Source: Armatimonadota bacterium
Lineage (GTDB): Bacteria > Sysuimicrobiota > Sysuimicrobiia > Sysuimicrobiales > JACQTN01
Length of the DNA stretch: 19,999 nt
Reading direction: 5' to 3'
NCBI GenBank assembly: GCA_016210785.1
Contig: JACQTN010000404.1
Coordinates: 1-19,999 of the forward strand
Under the pieces are notes generated by a model. The model was not told where the DNA came from. It did no database searches and saw only the letters and a list, made by a program, of their open reading frames with translations. The translations under genes and the position numbers were made by a program. Shown here piece after piece: positions 7,784-14,657 of the stretch. The stretch's first letter is position 1; each line of letters begins with the position of its first letter.

Positions 7784-9292
7784 ATGTCGCGCCGGCCGAA
7801 TGGATCACAGATCTACCGCTTCGAGCTATACGATACCCTTGCTCGCAGCGCCGCCGCCATCTACGACGAAGTCAGGCGGGCCGCCGCCGACGCCGGGGTC
7901 ACCGACGACATGCGGGGGCGGATCGGGCTGACCGGCGCCGTCTCCAGCTGCCACGGGCTGCTCACGCGCCGGGTGAGCGCCGCGATCGACGCGGGGGCGC
8001 GGAAGGTGATCGAGAACTCGGCCCTCGACGTCGAGGTCCGCCGCCTGGTCAAGAGTTACTACGGCGACGACTACGACGGCGCCATGATTGCCACCTGCGA
8101 GGCCGCCCTGTGGGTGGCGTACGACGCGCTCTTCACCCCGCCGCTGGCGGGCCGCGGTGAGAACTACCGCACGCGCTACATCGCGCCTTACGAGCGGCAC
8201 ATGCACCACCAGGCCGGATACGGGCGCCCGTTTCCTCCCCGCTACAAAGACCTGTACGCGGACCGGGGAGTGACCGCGGGAGAGATGGGCATGGCCGGGA
8301 AACGCCTCGAGAACCTGGACACCGTGATCGTCCCCATGGCCGGCGCGGAGTACCCCTGCCACGGGATCCGGTATCATCCGGTGCCCCTGCTGAGCCGCGT
8401 CGATGCCGAGGCGACCGCGGCCACCCTGGCCGACCAGGCGGCGATCCACGCGCCGCTGCTGGCCGGGTTCGCGTCGCTGGGGTATGACACGCCGGGGTAC
8501 GGGCACGGCGCCAGGGACCCGGACGGTACCCCGCTGCTCCAGCGGCGCATCGCCGCCCTGGCCCGGCGCTACAACGTGCCCTACGTGACCGACAACGCCT
8601 GGGGCGTGCCCTTCGTGGGCACCGACATCCGCGCCACGGGCGCGGACGTCATGACCTACAGCATGGACAAGGCCGCGGGCGCCCCCACTGTGGGGCTCAT
8701 CGTCGGCCGGGAAAACGCCATGCTCCCCATCCGGCGCGCCCTGGGCATCCATGGCGATCGATGGGGAACCACCCGGTCCCACGGGAAGGCCGCCTATGTC
8801 ACCGTCGATCCCGGCAAGGAGGCTCTGCTGGGCGGCATCGCCGCCATGGAAGTCTTGCTGGAGCGCCCGGAGAGCTTTCAAGAGCCGCTGGATCACCTGT
8901 ACGCGCTCACCCGCGAGGAGTTCCAGCGGAGCGATCTCCGGCAGTACGGCGACGGCTGGCTGATCACCAGATCGCACAATTCCATGGCTGTAGAAGTGAA
9001 CTACGAGCAGACGTGGGACCAGGGCTGCCCCGGGTTTCCCATCTTCACCATCGAGGACATGTACGCGGGGAGCAACGTGGTGCAGAATGCCATGAAGGCC
9101 GCCGGGCTGGTGCCGACCATCGGGTACGATGCCAACATCTTCATCTCGCTGGGCATGGGCACCACGGACGAGGACGGCCGCCTCATGGAGAAGGAGGCCC
9201 GTGTCATGGTGCGGGCGCTCTTCCGGGCCCTGGAGATCATCGGCCGCCACTCCGGCGTCCGGGAAATGCGCCGCGAGGCGGCGCGGTCCTGA
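7784..9292 (+). CDS. Fold-type-I PLP-dependent enzyme of unknown substrate (SelA/aminotransferase-V-like)
   Basis: A 502-residue PLP enzyme. The cofactor region is clear: PYVTDNAWGVPF with Asp270 as the likely pyridine-nitrogen partner, then VMTYSMDKAAGAPTVGLIVG with Lys296 as the likely Schiff-base lysine. The block after the lysine (AGAPTVGLIVGRENAM, then a helix and RALGIHGDRW) resembles SelA-like and DgaE-like enzymes, suggesting elimination or lyase chemistry rather than transamination. This is inference. The N-terminal 130 residues carry TGAVSSCHG and NSALDVEVRRLVKSYYG, an active-site-loop-like segment. ATG 7784 has GGGAGG (7770-7775) with an eight-base spacer. It heads an operon with a small unknown protein and a dipeptidase. 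Together with the divergent aldolase-family gene it could form an amino acid to 2-oxo acid to pyruvate route. Confidence 0.82.
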   Translation: MSRRPNGSQIYRFELYDTLARSAAAIYDEVRRAAADAGVTDDMRGRIGLTGAVSSCHGLLTRRVSAAIDAGARKVIENSALDVEVRRLVKSYYGDDYDGAMIATCEAALWVAYDALFTPPLAGRGENYRTRYIAPYERHMHHQAGYGRPFPPRYKDLYADRGVTAGEMGMAGKRLENLDTVIVPMAGAEYPCHGIRYHPVPLLSRVDAEATAATLADQAAIHAPLLAGFASLGYDTPGYGHGARDPDGTPLLQRRIAALARRYNVPYVTDNAWGVPFVGTDIRATGADVMTYSMDKAAGAPTVGLIVGRENAMLPIRRALGIHGDRWGTTRSHGKAAYVTVDPGKEALLGGIAAMEVLLERPESFQEPLDHLYALTREEFQRSDLRQYGDGWLITRSHNSMAVEVNYEQTWDQGCPGFPIFTIEDMYAGSNVVQNAMKAAGLVPTIGYDANIFISLGMGTTDEDGRLMEKEARVMVRALFRALEIIGRHSGVREMRREAARS

Positions 9293-9308
9293 CCGGCGGG
9301 TGACCTCC

Positions 9309-9773
9309 ATGGTGCCGACCGATCCCTACGTGACCGGGCTCCTCCAGGAAAACTTCTTTGCGCAGAAGTCGCCGGTCGCGGGGAGGCTCGTGGTGGTCCT
9401 GAGAGGGCACCTCGAGGGGCGGGAGCTGGAGTTGATCCCCCAGCCGTCGCGCGCCGTCACGGCGGGCGAGGTGCACGAGCTGGTGGCGGTGGACGAGCCG
9501 AAGGCCGGTCCGGGGAGGGTCGTCAACCGCGTGGCCTTCCTGGGCTTCGTGGAGTTTCTCAGCGGGGGAGTGCTGGTGGCCGGCGATGAGGTGCGCGTGG
9601 GCGGTCGCGTGGTGGGGCGTCTCGCCGGGTACGATCTCACCCACATGCCCAATCACATGAATCTGGTCATTCTGACGCCGGGGGCTCTGTCGGGAGAGGA
9701 GATGGGCCTGGAGCTCGGTGCGGCGGTGGGATTTGCCGGCTCAGGCGAGGAGAGGGAGGGAACCCATGGCTGA
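9309..9773 (+). CDS. Small conserved-looking protein of unknown function
   Basis: A 154-residue soluble protein rich in beta-strand-like segments: GRLVVVLRGHLEGRELELIPQ, VVNRVAFLGFVEFL, GVLVAGDEVRVGGRVVGRLAGYD, and NHMNLVILTP. There are no signal peptide, membrane segments or recognisable catalytic motifs. The strand-turn pattern suggests a small beta barrel, but I do not recognise the family. ATG 9309 is taken as start; GTG 9300 is possible, and neither has a strong ribosome binding site, so coupling to the PLP gene (stop 16 bases before) is likely. Its last eight bases overlap the start of the M20 dipeptidase gene. That packing implies a function linked to its neighbours. Confidence 0.75.
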   Translation: MVPTDPYVTGLLQENFFAQKSPVAGRLVVVLRGHLEGRELELIPQPSRAVTAGEVHELVAVDEPKAGPGRVVNRVAFLGFVEFLSGGVLVAGDEVRVGGRVVGRLAGYDLTHMPNHMNLVILTPGALSGEEMGLELGAAVGFAGSGEEREGTHG

Positions 9774-11139
9774 CCTGCGGCAGGTCTTCGATCACATCGA
9801 CCAGCACTTCCAGCGGTACCTGGACGACCTGTACACGCTGCTGCGCATCCCGAGCATCAGCGCCAGGGGTACTGACCTGGAGACCAGCGCTAATGCCGTT
9901 TGCGCGCTGGTGGCACTGGACGGCGTCAATCCCCGCGTGCTGTGGGCCGAGAGTAATCCCTGCGTGTTCGCCCACGCCCAGGGTCCGCCGGGGACCCGCA
10001 CGGTGCTCGTCTACGGCCACCACGACGTCCAGCCGCCGGAGCCGCTGGACGGGTGGCAGAGCCCGCCCTTCGAGCCCACGATCCGCGACGGCAAGCTGTA
10101 CGGCCGCGGCACCAGCGACAACAAGGGCCAGTTCTGGGCCACCTTCTGCGCGGTGCGCGCGCTGCAGGCGGTGCTGGGCTGCGTGCCGGCCGGGGTCAAG
10201 TTCATCATCGACGGGCAGGAGGAGTCCGCGAGCCCCCACCTGCACAAGCTGGTCGCCGCGCACCACGACCTCTTGAAGGCCGACTTCATGTACTGGGCGG
10301 ACGGCAGCTACCACCCGTCGGGCCGGCCCATCATCTGCTTCGGCGTGCGGGGCATCTTGAAGGTGGAGCTGAGGGCGCACACCGCGCGCCGCAACGCCCA
10401 CTCCGGGCAGTTCGGGGGCATCATGCCCAACGCCGCGCAGCACCTGATGCGCCTCATCATGTCTATGAAGGACGCCGACGGCCGCGTCACCATCAAAGGC
10501 TTCTACGATCGCGTGCGGCCCATGACCGCGCGGGAGCGGGAGGTGGTCCTCCAGATCCCCTGGGACATGGAGTCGCTGGAGCGCCAGCTGGGCATCACAT
10601 GGCTAGACAGGCCGCTGGCCAGTACCGGCGTGCCCTTCGAGAACATCATGTTCCAGCCGACGCTGAACGTGGCCGGATTCTCCGCGGGCTACACGGGCCC
10701 GGGCTTCCAGACCACGATCCCGGGCGAGGCCAGGGCGAAGATTGACATGCGCCTGGTGGTGGATCAGGACCCGGATGACATCTGGGAGAAGTTCGCCGCC
10801 CACGCGAAGGCGCACACATCCGACGCGGAGGTCATCCGCCTGGGGCACTACCACCCCAGCCGGTCCGATCTCGACAACCCCTACGCGCCGCTGGTGATCG
10901 AGAGCGTGCGGGCCACCTTCGGCCAGGATCCCGTGCTGTATCCCGCCATCGGCGGCAGCGCCCCAGACGCGCTCTTCGTGCGCGGCCTGGGCATCCCGTC
11001 CATGCTGGTCCCCTACGGCAACCCGGACCAGTCCAACCACGCGCCCAACGAGAACTTCGACCTGGAGTGCTTCCGGCGCGGCATCAAGACCAGCGCGGCG
11101 CTCATCTACGGACTGGGCCGCCTGTCCGGGACGGGGTAG
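9766..11139 (+). CDS. M20 dipeptidase (PepV/carnosinase-like), canonical active site
   Basis: A 457-residue zinc peptidase of the M20 dipeptidase branch, which cleaves dipeptides or N-acyl amino acids in the cytoplasm. All expected metal and catalytic residues appear: YGHHDVQP (His85, Asp87), GRGTSDNKGQ (Asp118), DGQEES (Glu152 general base, Glu153 ligand), YWADGS (Asp179) and SNHAPNEN (His425). The dimerisation domain (about 195-320) includes NAHSGQFGG and the EARAKIDMRL strand. ATG 9766 lies within the end of the preceding gene (ATGGCTGA, eight-base overlap), with GGGAGGG about five bases upstream, so translation is probably coupled. It closes the PLP/unknown/M20 operon. It serves as the intact reference for the altered M20 protein at 89-1309. 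Confidence 0.92.
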   Translation: MADLRQVFDHIDQHFQRYLDDLYTLLRIPSISARGTDLETSANAVCALVALDGVNPRVLWAESNPCVFAHAQGPPGTRTVLVYGHHDVQPPEPLDGWQSPPFEPTIRDGKLYGRGTSDNKGQFWATFCAVRALQAVLGCVPAGVKFIIDGQEESASPHLHKLVAAHHDLLKADFMYWADGSYHPSGRPIICFGVRGILKVELRAHTARRNAHSGQFGGIMPNAAQHLMRLIMSMKDADGRVTIKGFYDRVRPMTAREREVVLQIPWDMESLERQLGITWLDRPLASTGVPFENIMFQPTLNVAGFSAGYTGPGFQTTIPGEARAKIDMRLVVDQDPDDIWEKFAAHAKAHTSDAEVIRLGHYHPSRSDLDNPYAPLVIESVRATFGQDPVLYPAIGGSAPDALFVRGLGIPSMLVPYGNPDQSNHAPNENFDLECFRRGIKTSAALIYGLGRLSGTG

Positions 11140-11153
11140 GAACGCGTCTCGGA

Positions 11154-11169
11154 AATGACATGCGTCATT
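11154..11169. repeat. 16-base dyad AATGAC-ATGC-GTCATT
   Basis: AATGAC (11154-11159) and GTCATT (11164-11169) are exact inverted copies around ATGC, 14 bases after the stop of the M20 dipeptidase. The short spacer and low GC look more like a regulator half-site pair than a terminator stem, but no plus-strand gene starts nearby. Its role is unclear. Confidence 0.35.
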
Positions 11170-11184
11170 GATGTGCAGGCCCGA

Positions 11185-11200
11185 CTCGGCCGAGGCCGAG
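11185..11200 (+). terminator. GC-rich hairpin after the PLP/M20 operon
   Basis: CTCGGC (11185-11190) and GCCGAG (11195-11200) pair around the loop CGAG, about 45 bases past the operon's last stop. The stem is short and lacks a T-tract, so it is only a possible terminator. The rest of 11201-11366 has no gene I can support: plus-strand reading frames there are arginine-rich and compositionally unlike the real genes. Confidence 0.35.
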
Positions 11201-11366
11201 CATCACCTGTGTCCCGGACTCCGCATCGTCGCGCGTGCGCCGCGAAGTCGGTACGCCGTGAGTGCGCTGAGCGCGGTCGCGGGTGGGGAAAAGCCGCGAG
11301 CCGTTACCCGCCTGGGGGAGAACTGGAACTGAGTAGGATATTCGAGAGAGATGGCCGGCTGTTGTG

Positions 11367-11381
11367 GAACGCGCGGCGTTC
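11367..11381 (-). terminator. Hairpin just downstream of the unknown minus-strand gene
   Basis: GAACGC (11367-11372) and GCGTTC (11376-11381) are exact inverted copies with a three-base loop, ending three bases before the minus-strand stop codon at 11384-11386. The position suits a terminator or 3'-end structure for that gene. No T-tract is visible. Confidence 0.4.
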
Positions 11382-11383
11382 TG

Positions 11384-12205
11384 TCAATCGATTGTCCCAG
11401 GAGCGGGTCGACCCGCGAGGCGGAGCCAGGCAAGGAGACGCCGTTTCATGCCGGCCCGGTCCTCGGTGGAGAGCGGTTTGGTAACTGTTGACCAGCCGTC
11501 GGTAAGGGTCTGGTACACCGCTTGTTCACCATTAATGCGAAAATAGGCAGCGTATTCTGCGGTCTCGACTTCGAACCAGTCGTAGATAACCCGCTGGGCG
11601 TCGACAAAGCCGAGAAGGTAGAGGGGGTGAAATTGGCCTTCAATCTGCTGCGCGTCGACGAAGATTTCGCGCGCCGGGACGAGTCCTGGAAACTCCAGAA
11701 CAAGCTCGGCCGCCACACCATAAAACATCGGGTAGAGGGCAGCGCGCTCGTGCCAGCAGTGTGTGTGGTCACCTGTGCCCAGCTCGACAGGGGGGAGGAG
11801 ACGAAGCACCTGGGCGACCGCGCGCTCCGGATCGTTCTGCAAGATCGTGCCGAGCGGAAGCTCCACGCCACTCGCGAGATGGAAGCGTGGGGCATCCGCC
11901 CCGTGAAGCCAGATCACGCCCAAGGAGGCGGCCGGTTCGTCCCTGTGACACTCGCAACTCACCCGCCGCGTGATCAAGAATCGGTCCCAGCCGTGCTCGG
12001 GATGGTAGATGGGAATGGCGTCAATTGCCGAATTCCGGTAGCGGGCGTCAACGATGGTAGCTGCAACCACCCAGCCGAGGGCATATCCAAGACGATTCGG
12101 GGTGACGAGGTGAATCGCCAGACCGGACACGCCATGGCCGGCCTCCCGACACGCATGATTCTCGTAGTTGCGGACCGCCAGGCCTATTTGCTCGACAATG
12201 CTCAC
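11384..12205 (-). CDS. Uncharacterised 273-residue protein
   Basis: A soluble protein with no signal peptide or membrane segment and no family I recognise. It reads as genuine protein: GWVVAATIVDARY, LGVIWLHGADAPRFHLASGVELPLG, LEFPGLVPAREIFVDAQQIEGQFHPLYLLGF, VIYDWFEVETAEYAAYFRINGEQA, and a basic helical C-terminus, MKRRLLAWLRLAGR. A His/Cys-rich stretch, GDHTHCWHE, sits near the middle; metal binding is possible but unproven. GTG 12205 is the first start after an in-frame stop (12236-12238), with a GGAG about ten bases upstream. Overlapping plus-strand frames look like shadows. It is divergent from the M28 gene and at the left edge of the lower-GC segment, so it may belong to that module. 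Confidence 0.7.
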   Translation of the reverse strand: MSIVEQIGLAVRNYENHACREAGHGVSGLAIHLVTPNRLGYALGWVVAATIVDARYRNSAIDAIPIYHPEHGWDRFLITRRVSCECHRDEPAASLGVIWLHGADAPRFHLASGVELPLGTILQNDPERAVAQVLRLLPPVELGTGDHTHCWHERAALYPMFYGVAAELVLEFPGLVPAREIFVDAQQIEGQFHPLYLLGFVDAQRVIYDWFEVETAEYAAYFRINGEQAVYQTLTDGWSTVTKPLSTEDRAGMKRRLLAWLRLAGRPAPGTID

Positions 12206-12726
12206 CGCAATTTGACTCCGGACTTTGCCAATCTGTCAGATCCAACCACTGAGCATGCGTGAAAGCCCACGCAGTGTGAGTATAGGCGAGGGTCCCCGCG
12301 ACGTCAACGGAACCATCCAGACGATGCAGGAACCAGGCGGGAGTTGGCCTAAGATTGACATGATGCCAAATTCCAGCGGGTTGGGCTTGGTATCTGCGAT
12401 GTACTGCAACGTGGAGCATCGGGGACTTCGGCAGGAATTGGGCTGATGGGCGCGAACCACATTCATAGGGACTTCTTCCCCGGTGTCTCGGACAGGTGAT
12501 TGCTCTGGTGGCCGGTAAGGCGCTCTCCAGTACGCAGTTCACCGCTGTGGATTGCCTCGCGCCCATCGATACGGTTGGTGCACTGCCCTTGGACACGCTG
12601 GCCAGTCGGCTACATTCCCTCGATCCGCACGCCCCAAGCCGTCGCCCCTATGGCGAGAGTGATCACCGTGCCTCGCCCGTCCGGCGGGCGCGCGTGGAAC
12701 AATGTGTGCGATGAGGAAGGATTGCG
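12206..12726. promoter_or_regulatory. 521-base gene-free divergent region upstream of the M28 peptidase
   Basis: No convincing gene is seen; open frames here lack ribosome binding sites and protein-like composition. The region must contain promoters for the unknown gene (minus) and the M28 gene (plus). Near the M28 end there is an eight-base palindrome, GTGATCAC (12659-12666), and a hairpin of CGCCCG (12674-12679) with CGGGCG (12685-12690) in the probable leader. The ribosome binding site AGGAAGG (12714-12720) is six bases before ATG 12727. A TTGACA at 12355-12360 lacks a matching -10. The length is unusual for this compact window and may hide decayed sequence. Confidence 0.4.
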
Positions 12727-14487
12727 ATGCCACTCCAAGATATCCTTCGGGAGATTTCGGTCGAAAGCGCCTGGTCCCATCTCGAGTACATCACGGAGAA
12801 TATCCCCTCACGGCTGGCAGGGTCGGCCAACGCCCGACGGATGGCTGAGTATTCCCACGCCATCTGCGCAAAGGCTGGTCTCGACGCGCGCCTGCACGAG
12901 TTCTTCGGCCTCGTCTCTTTCCCCGAGGAGGCGGCCGTCCGGATCCTGTCGCCCGGGCAGCGAGAGATACCTGGCAACACGCTAGGACACTCGGCGTCGA
13001 CCGATGGCCTGGAAGGAGAACTCGTCTACGTTGGCTCGGGTGCCGAAACAGAGTACGAAGGCAAGGACGTTCGCGGAAAGATCACCCTCTCCGAGTTGTC
13101 CTATGCGCCAGGCCGTCACGAAAAGGCCTATGTCGCCTGGAAGCGGGGCTCCATTGCCCAAATCATGATGAACTGGGGCGATGAGACGAATCCTGCCGTT
13201 CCTTTCGGCTCGATGAAATCAGCCTGGGGCAATCCGACTCCAGAGACGCTGCACAGCGAGATACCCGATCTTCCCTGCGCCGGCATCGCCCGGCCCGAGG
13301 GGCTCCGGCTCAAGGCATTTTGCGCCCAAGGGCCGGTGCGCGTCTGGCTACGTACCACGGCCGACAATCGGTGGGCGCCTTTGACGCTGACAACGGCGGA
13401 GTTCGGTACGCAGCGTGAGCGGGAGTTCGTCCTGCTTGGCGGCCACCAGGACTCGTGGTTTGGCCAGGCAGCGAGCGACAATGCCGCGGGCAACGCCTGC
13501 ATGATGGAGTTGTCCCGCGTCTTTTTCCAGCACCGGGATGATCTGTGCCGTGGACTGCTCACCGCTTTTTGGGTCGGCCACGAGACCGGCACAATGGTTT
13601 CGTCTTCGCGATTCGTCGACGTGAACTGGGAACGGCTGCGCAAGTATTGCGTCGCTTACCTACAAGTCGACCAACCGGCACTCGCCGGTACATCCAGATG
13701 GGACCTGCACTCGACCGACGATATCCAGGCCTACGCCGTTGAAGTGACGCGAAAGGCAGCCGGCACGATGCCGGTCTTCTGGGAACGCCAAAAGAAGAAC
13801 GGTGACACCTCGTTTTTCGGCGTCGGAGTCCCAACACTCTCCGGGGAGATGGGGTTTACCGACGAGGAGCTACGGGCAACTGCGCTGGCGATCTGTGGAT
13901 GGTACCACCATTCCTTACACAATACCATCGACAAGATCGACAAGGATCTATTGGCACACCACCTCCAGGTGTACGCGCACTGGCTGTGGGGGCTGTTGAC
14001 GCAGCCAATCCTGCCCTACGCCTACAACCCAGTCGCGACACGCTTCGTGGACCGTCTGAGTGAGATGGCGCGCATCGAGGTGCCCGAGATCAACATGGCC
14101 GGGGTGGTTGAGCGCGCCAAGGAGTTCCGGCAACTCACGAACCAGTTCGATGAACTGAGCGCACGCTGGCGCCAAGAAGTTTACGCGGCTGCCGATGGCG
14201 AGCGGGTCGCAGACCTGCTGAACCGGGCCATGATCGGGATCTCTCGCACGCTCATCCCGATCGCCTGTACCAACATCGGCACATATGGACAGGACCGCTA
14301 CGGACACTCTTGGCAGACCCAAATGATCCCGTCACTCGTCCCGTACCCTACCCTGTCCAAGTACCCGCGCGACTCGGAGGAGTTCCAGACATGGTGGGTT
14401 GCCATGGTCAGGGCGCGGAATCGCGTCCTGGATGCGCTCGATGAGGCCAGTAACGTCGTTCGGACCGTCCTGAAGGAGTTGGCCTGA
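12727..14487 (+). CDS. M28-family peptidase with glutamate-carboxypeptidase-II-like architecture
   Basis: A 586-residue protein with an M28 catalytic core split by a PA-like insert (about 95-215) and a long helical C-terminal region (about 410-586), as in glutamate carboxypeptidase II and transferrin receptor. Seen ligands: GGHQDSW (His240), ASDNAAG (Asp251, bridging), VGHETG (Glu286), LQVDQP (Asp315), and YHHSLHNTIDKID (His395). The normal EE pair reads HE, so the general-base Glu is replaced by His285; the Asp in HTxxDT is Asn. No signal peptide is seen, implying a cytoplasmic protein. ATG 12727 has AGGAAGG six bases upstream. It sits 170 bases before a binding-protein gene and its permeases, so it probably acts on the imported compound. 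Its chemistry may differ from classical aminopeptidases. Confidence 0.85.
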   Translation: MPLQDILREISVESAWSHLEYITENIPSRLAGSANARRMAEYSHAICAKAGLDARLHEFFGLVSFPEEAAVRILSPGQREIPGNTLGHSASTDGLEGELVYVGSGAETEYEGKDVRGKITLSELSYAPGRHEKAYVAWKRGSIAQIMMNWGDETNPAVPFGSMKSAWGNPTPETLHSEIPDLPCAGIARPEGLRLKAFCAQGPVRVWLRTTADNRWAPLTLTTAEFGTQREREFVLLGGHQDSWFGQAASDNAAGNACMMELSRVFFQHRDDLCRGLLTAFWVGHETGTMVSSSRFVDVNWERLRKYCVAYLQVDQPALAGTSRWDLHSTDDIQAYAVEVTRKAAGTMPVFWERQKKNGDTSFFGVGVPTLSGEMGFTDEELRATALAICGWYHHSLHNTIDKIDKDLLAHHLQVYAHWLWGLLTQPILPYAYNPVATRFVDRLSEMARIEVPEINMAGVVERAKEFRQLTNQFDELSARWRQEVYAAADGERVADLLNRAMIGISRTLIPIACTNIGTYGQDRYGHSWQTQMIPSLVPYPTLSKYPRDSEEFQTWWVAMVRARNRVLDALDEASNVVRTVLKELA

Positions 14488-14657
14488 ACCCGAGTTGGGT
14501 CACTAATCGAGTGCGCCGCCGTTCATCTCGGCGGGGCAAGCCGCGCGGTGAGGGCGGAGAAAGGAGGCTACCGCAAGAGGCAGCGGAAAGACTCTCACGC
14601 GTCTACCGGTGTGCCTTGACACCTGTCTCCAGCTCGTCAAGCAAGGAGGTCACCCAG

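Noticed and set aside
7826..9310. A 494-codon minus-strand frame opposite the PLP enzyme
   Set aside because: Low-complexity His/Val/Gly/Arg-rich translation; the plus strand has a clear PLP lysine and aspartate motif.
11201..11345. A GC-rich stretch with several short pairings that could be a riboswitch
   Set aside because: I could not match it to any riboswitch consensus and no plus-strand gene lies downstream of it.
11155..11484. A 109-codon plus-strand frame after the M20 dipeptidase
   Set aside because: Arg-rich, no ribosome binding site, overlaps the end of the unknown minus-strand gene and spans two hairpins.
11522..12262. A 246-codon plus-strand frame opposite the unknown minus-strand protein
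   Set aside because: Both strands are open, but the minus frame has a GTG with a GGAG site and a more protein-like balance of hydrophobic and aromatic residues; the plus frame lacks a ribosome binding site.
12048..12596. A 182-codon minus-strand frame in the divergent region
   Set aside because: Overlaps the start of the unknown gene on the same strand in another frame, has no ribosome binding site and an unnatural His/Trp/Arg/Pro composition.
14616..14644. TTGACA at 14616-14621 as a promoter -35 box for the binding-protein gene
   Set aside because: At the normal spacing the -10 position reads AAGCAA and would overlap the ribosome binding site, so it cannot make a normal leader.
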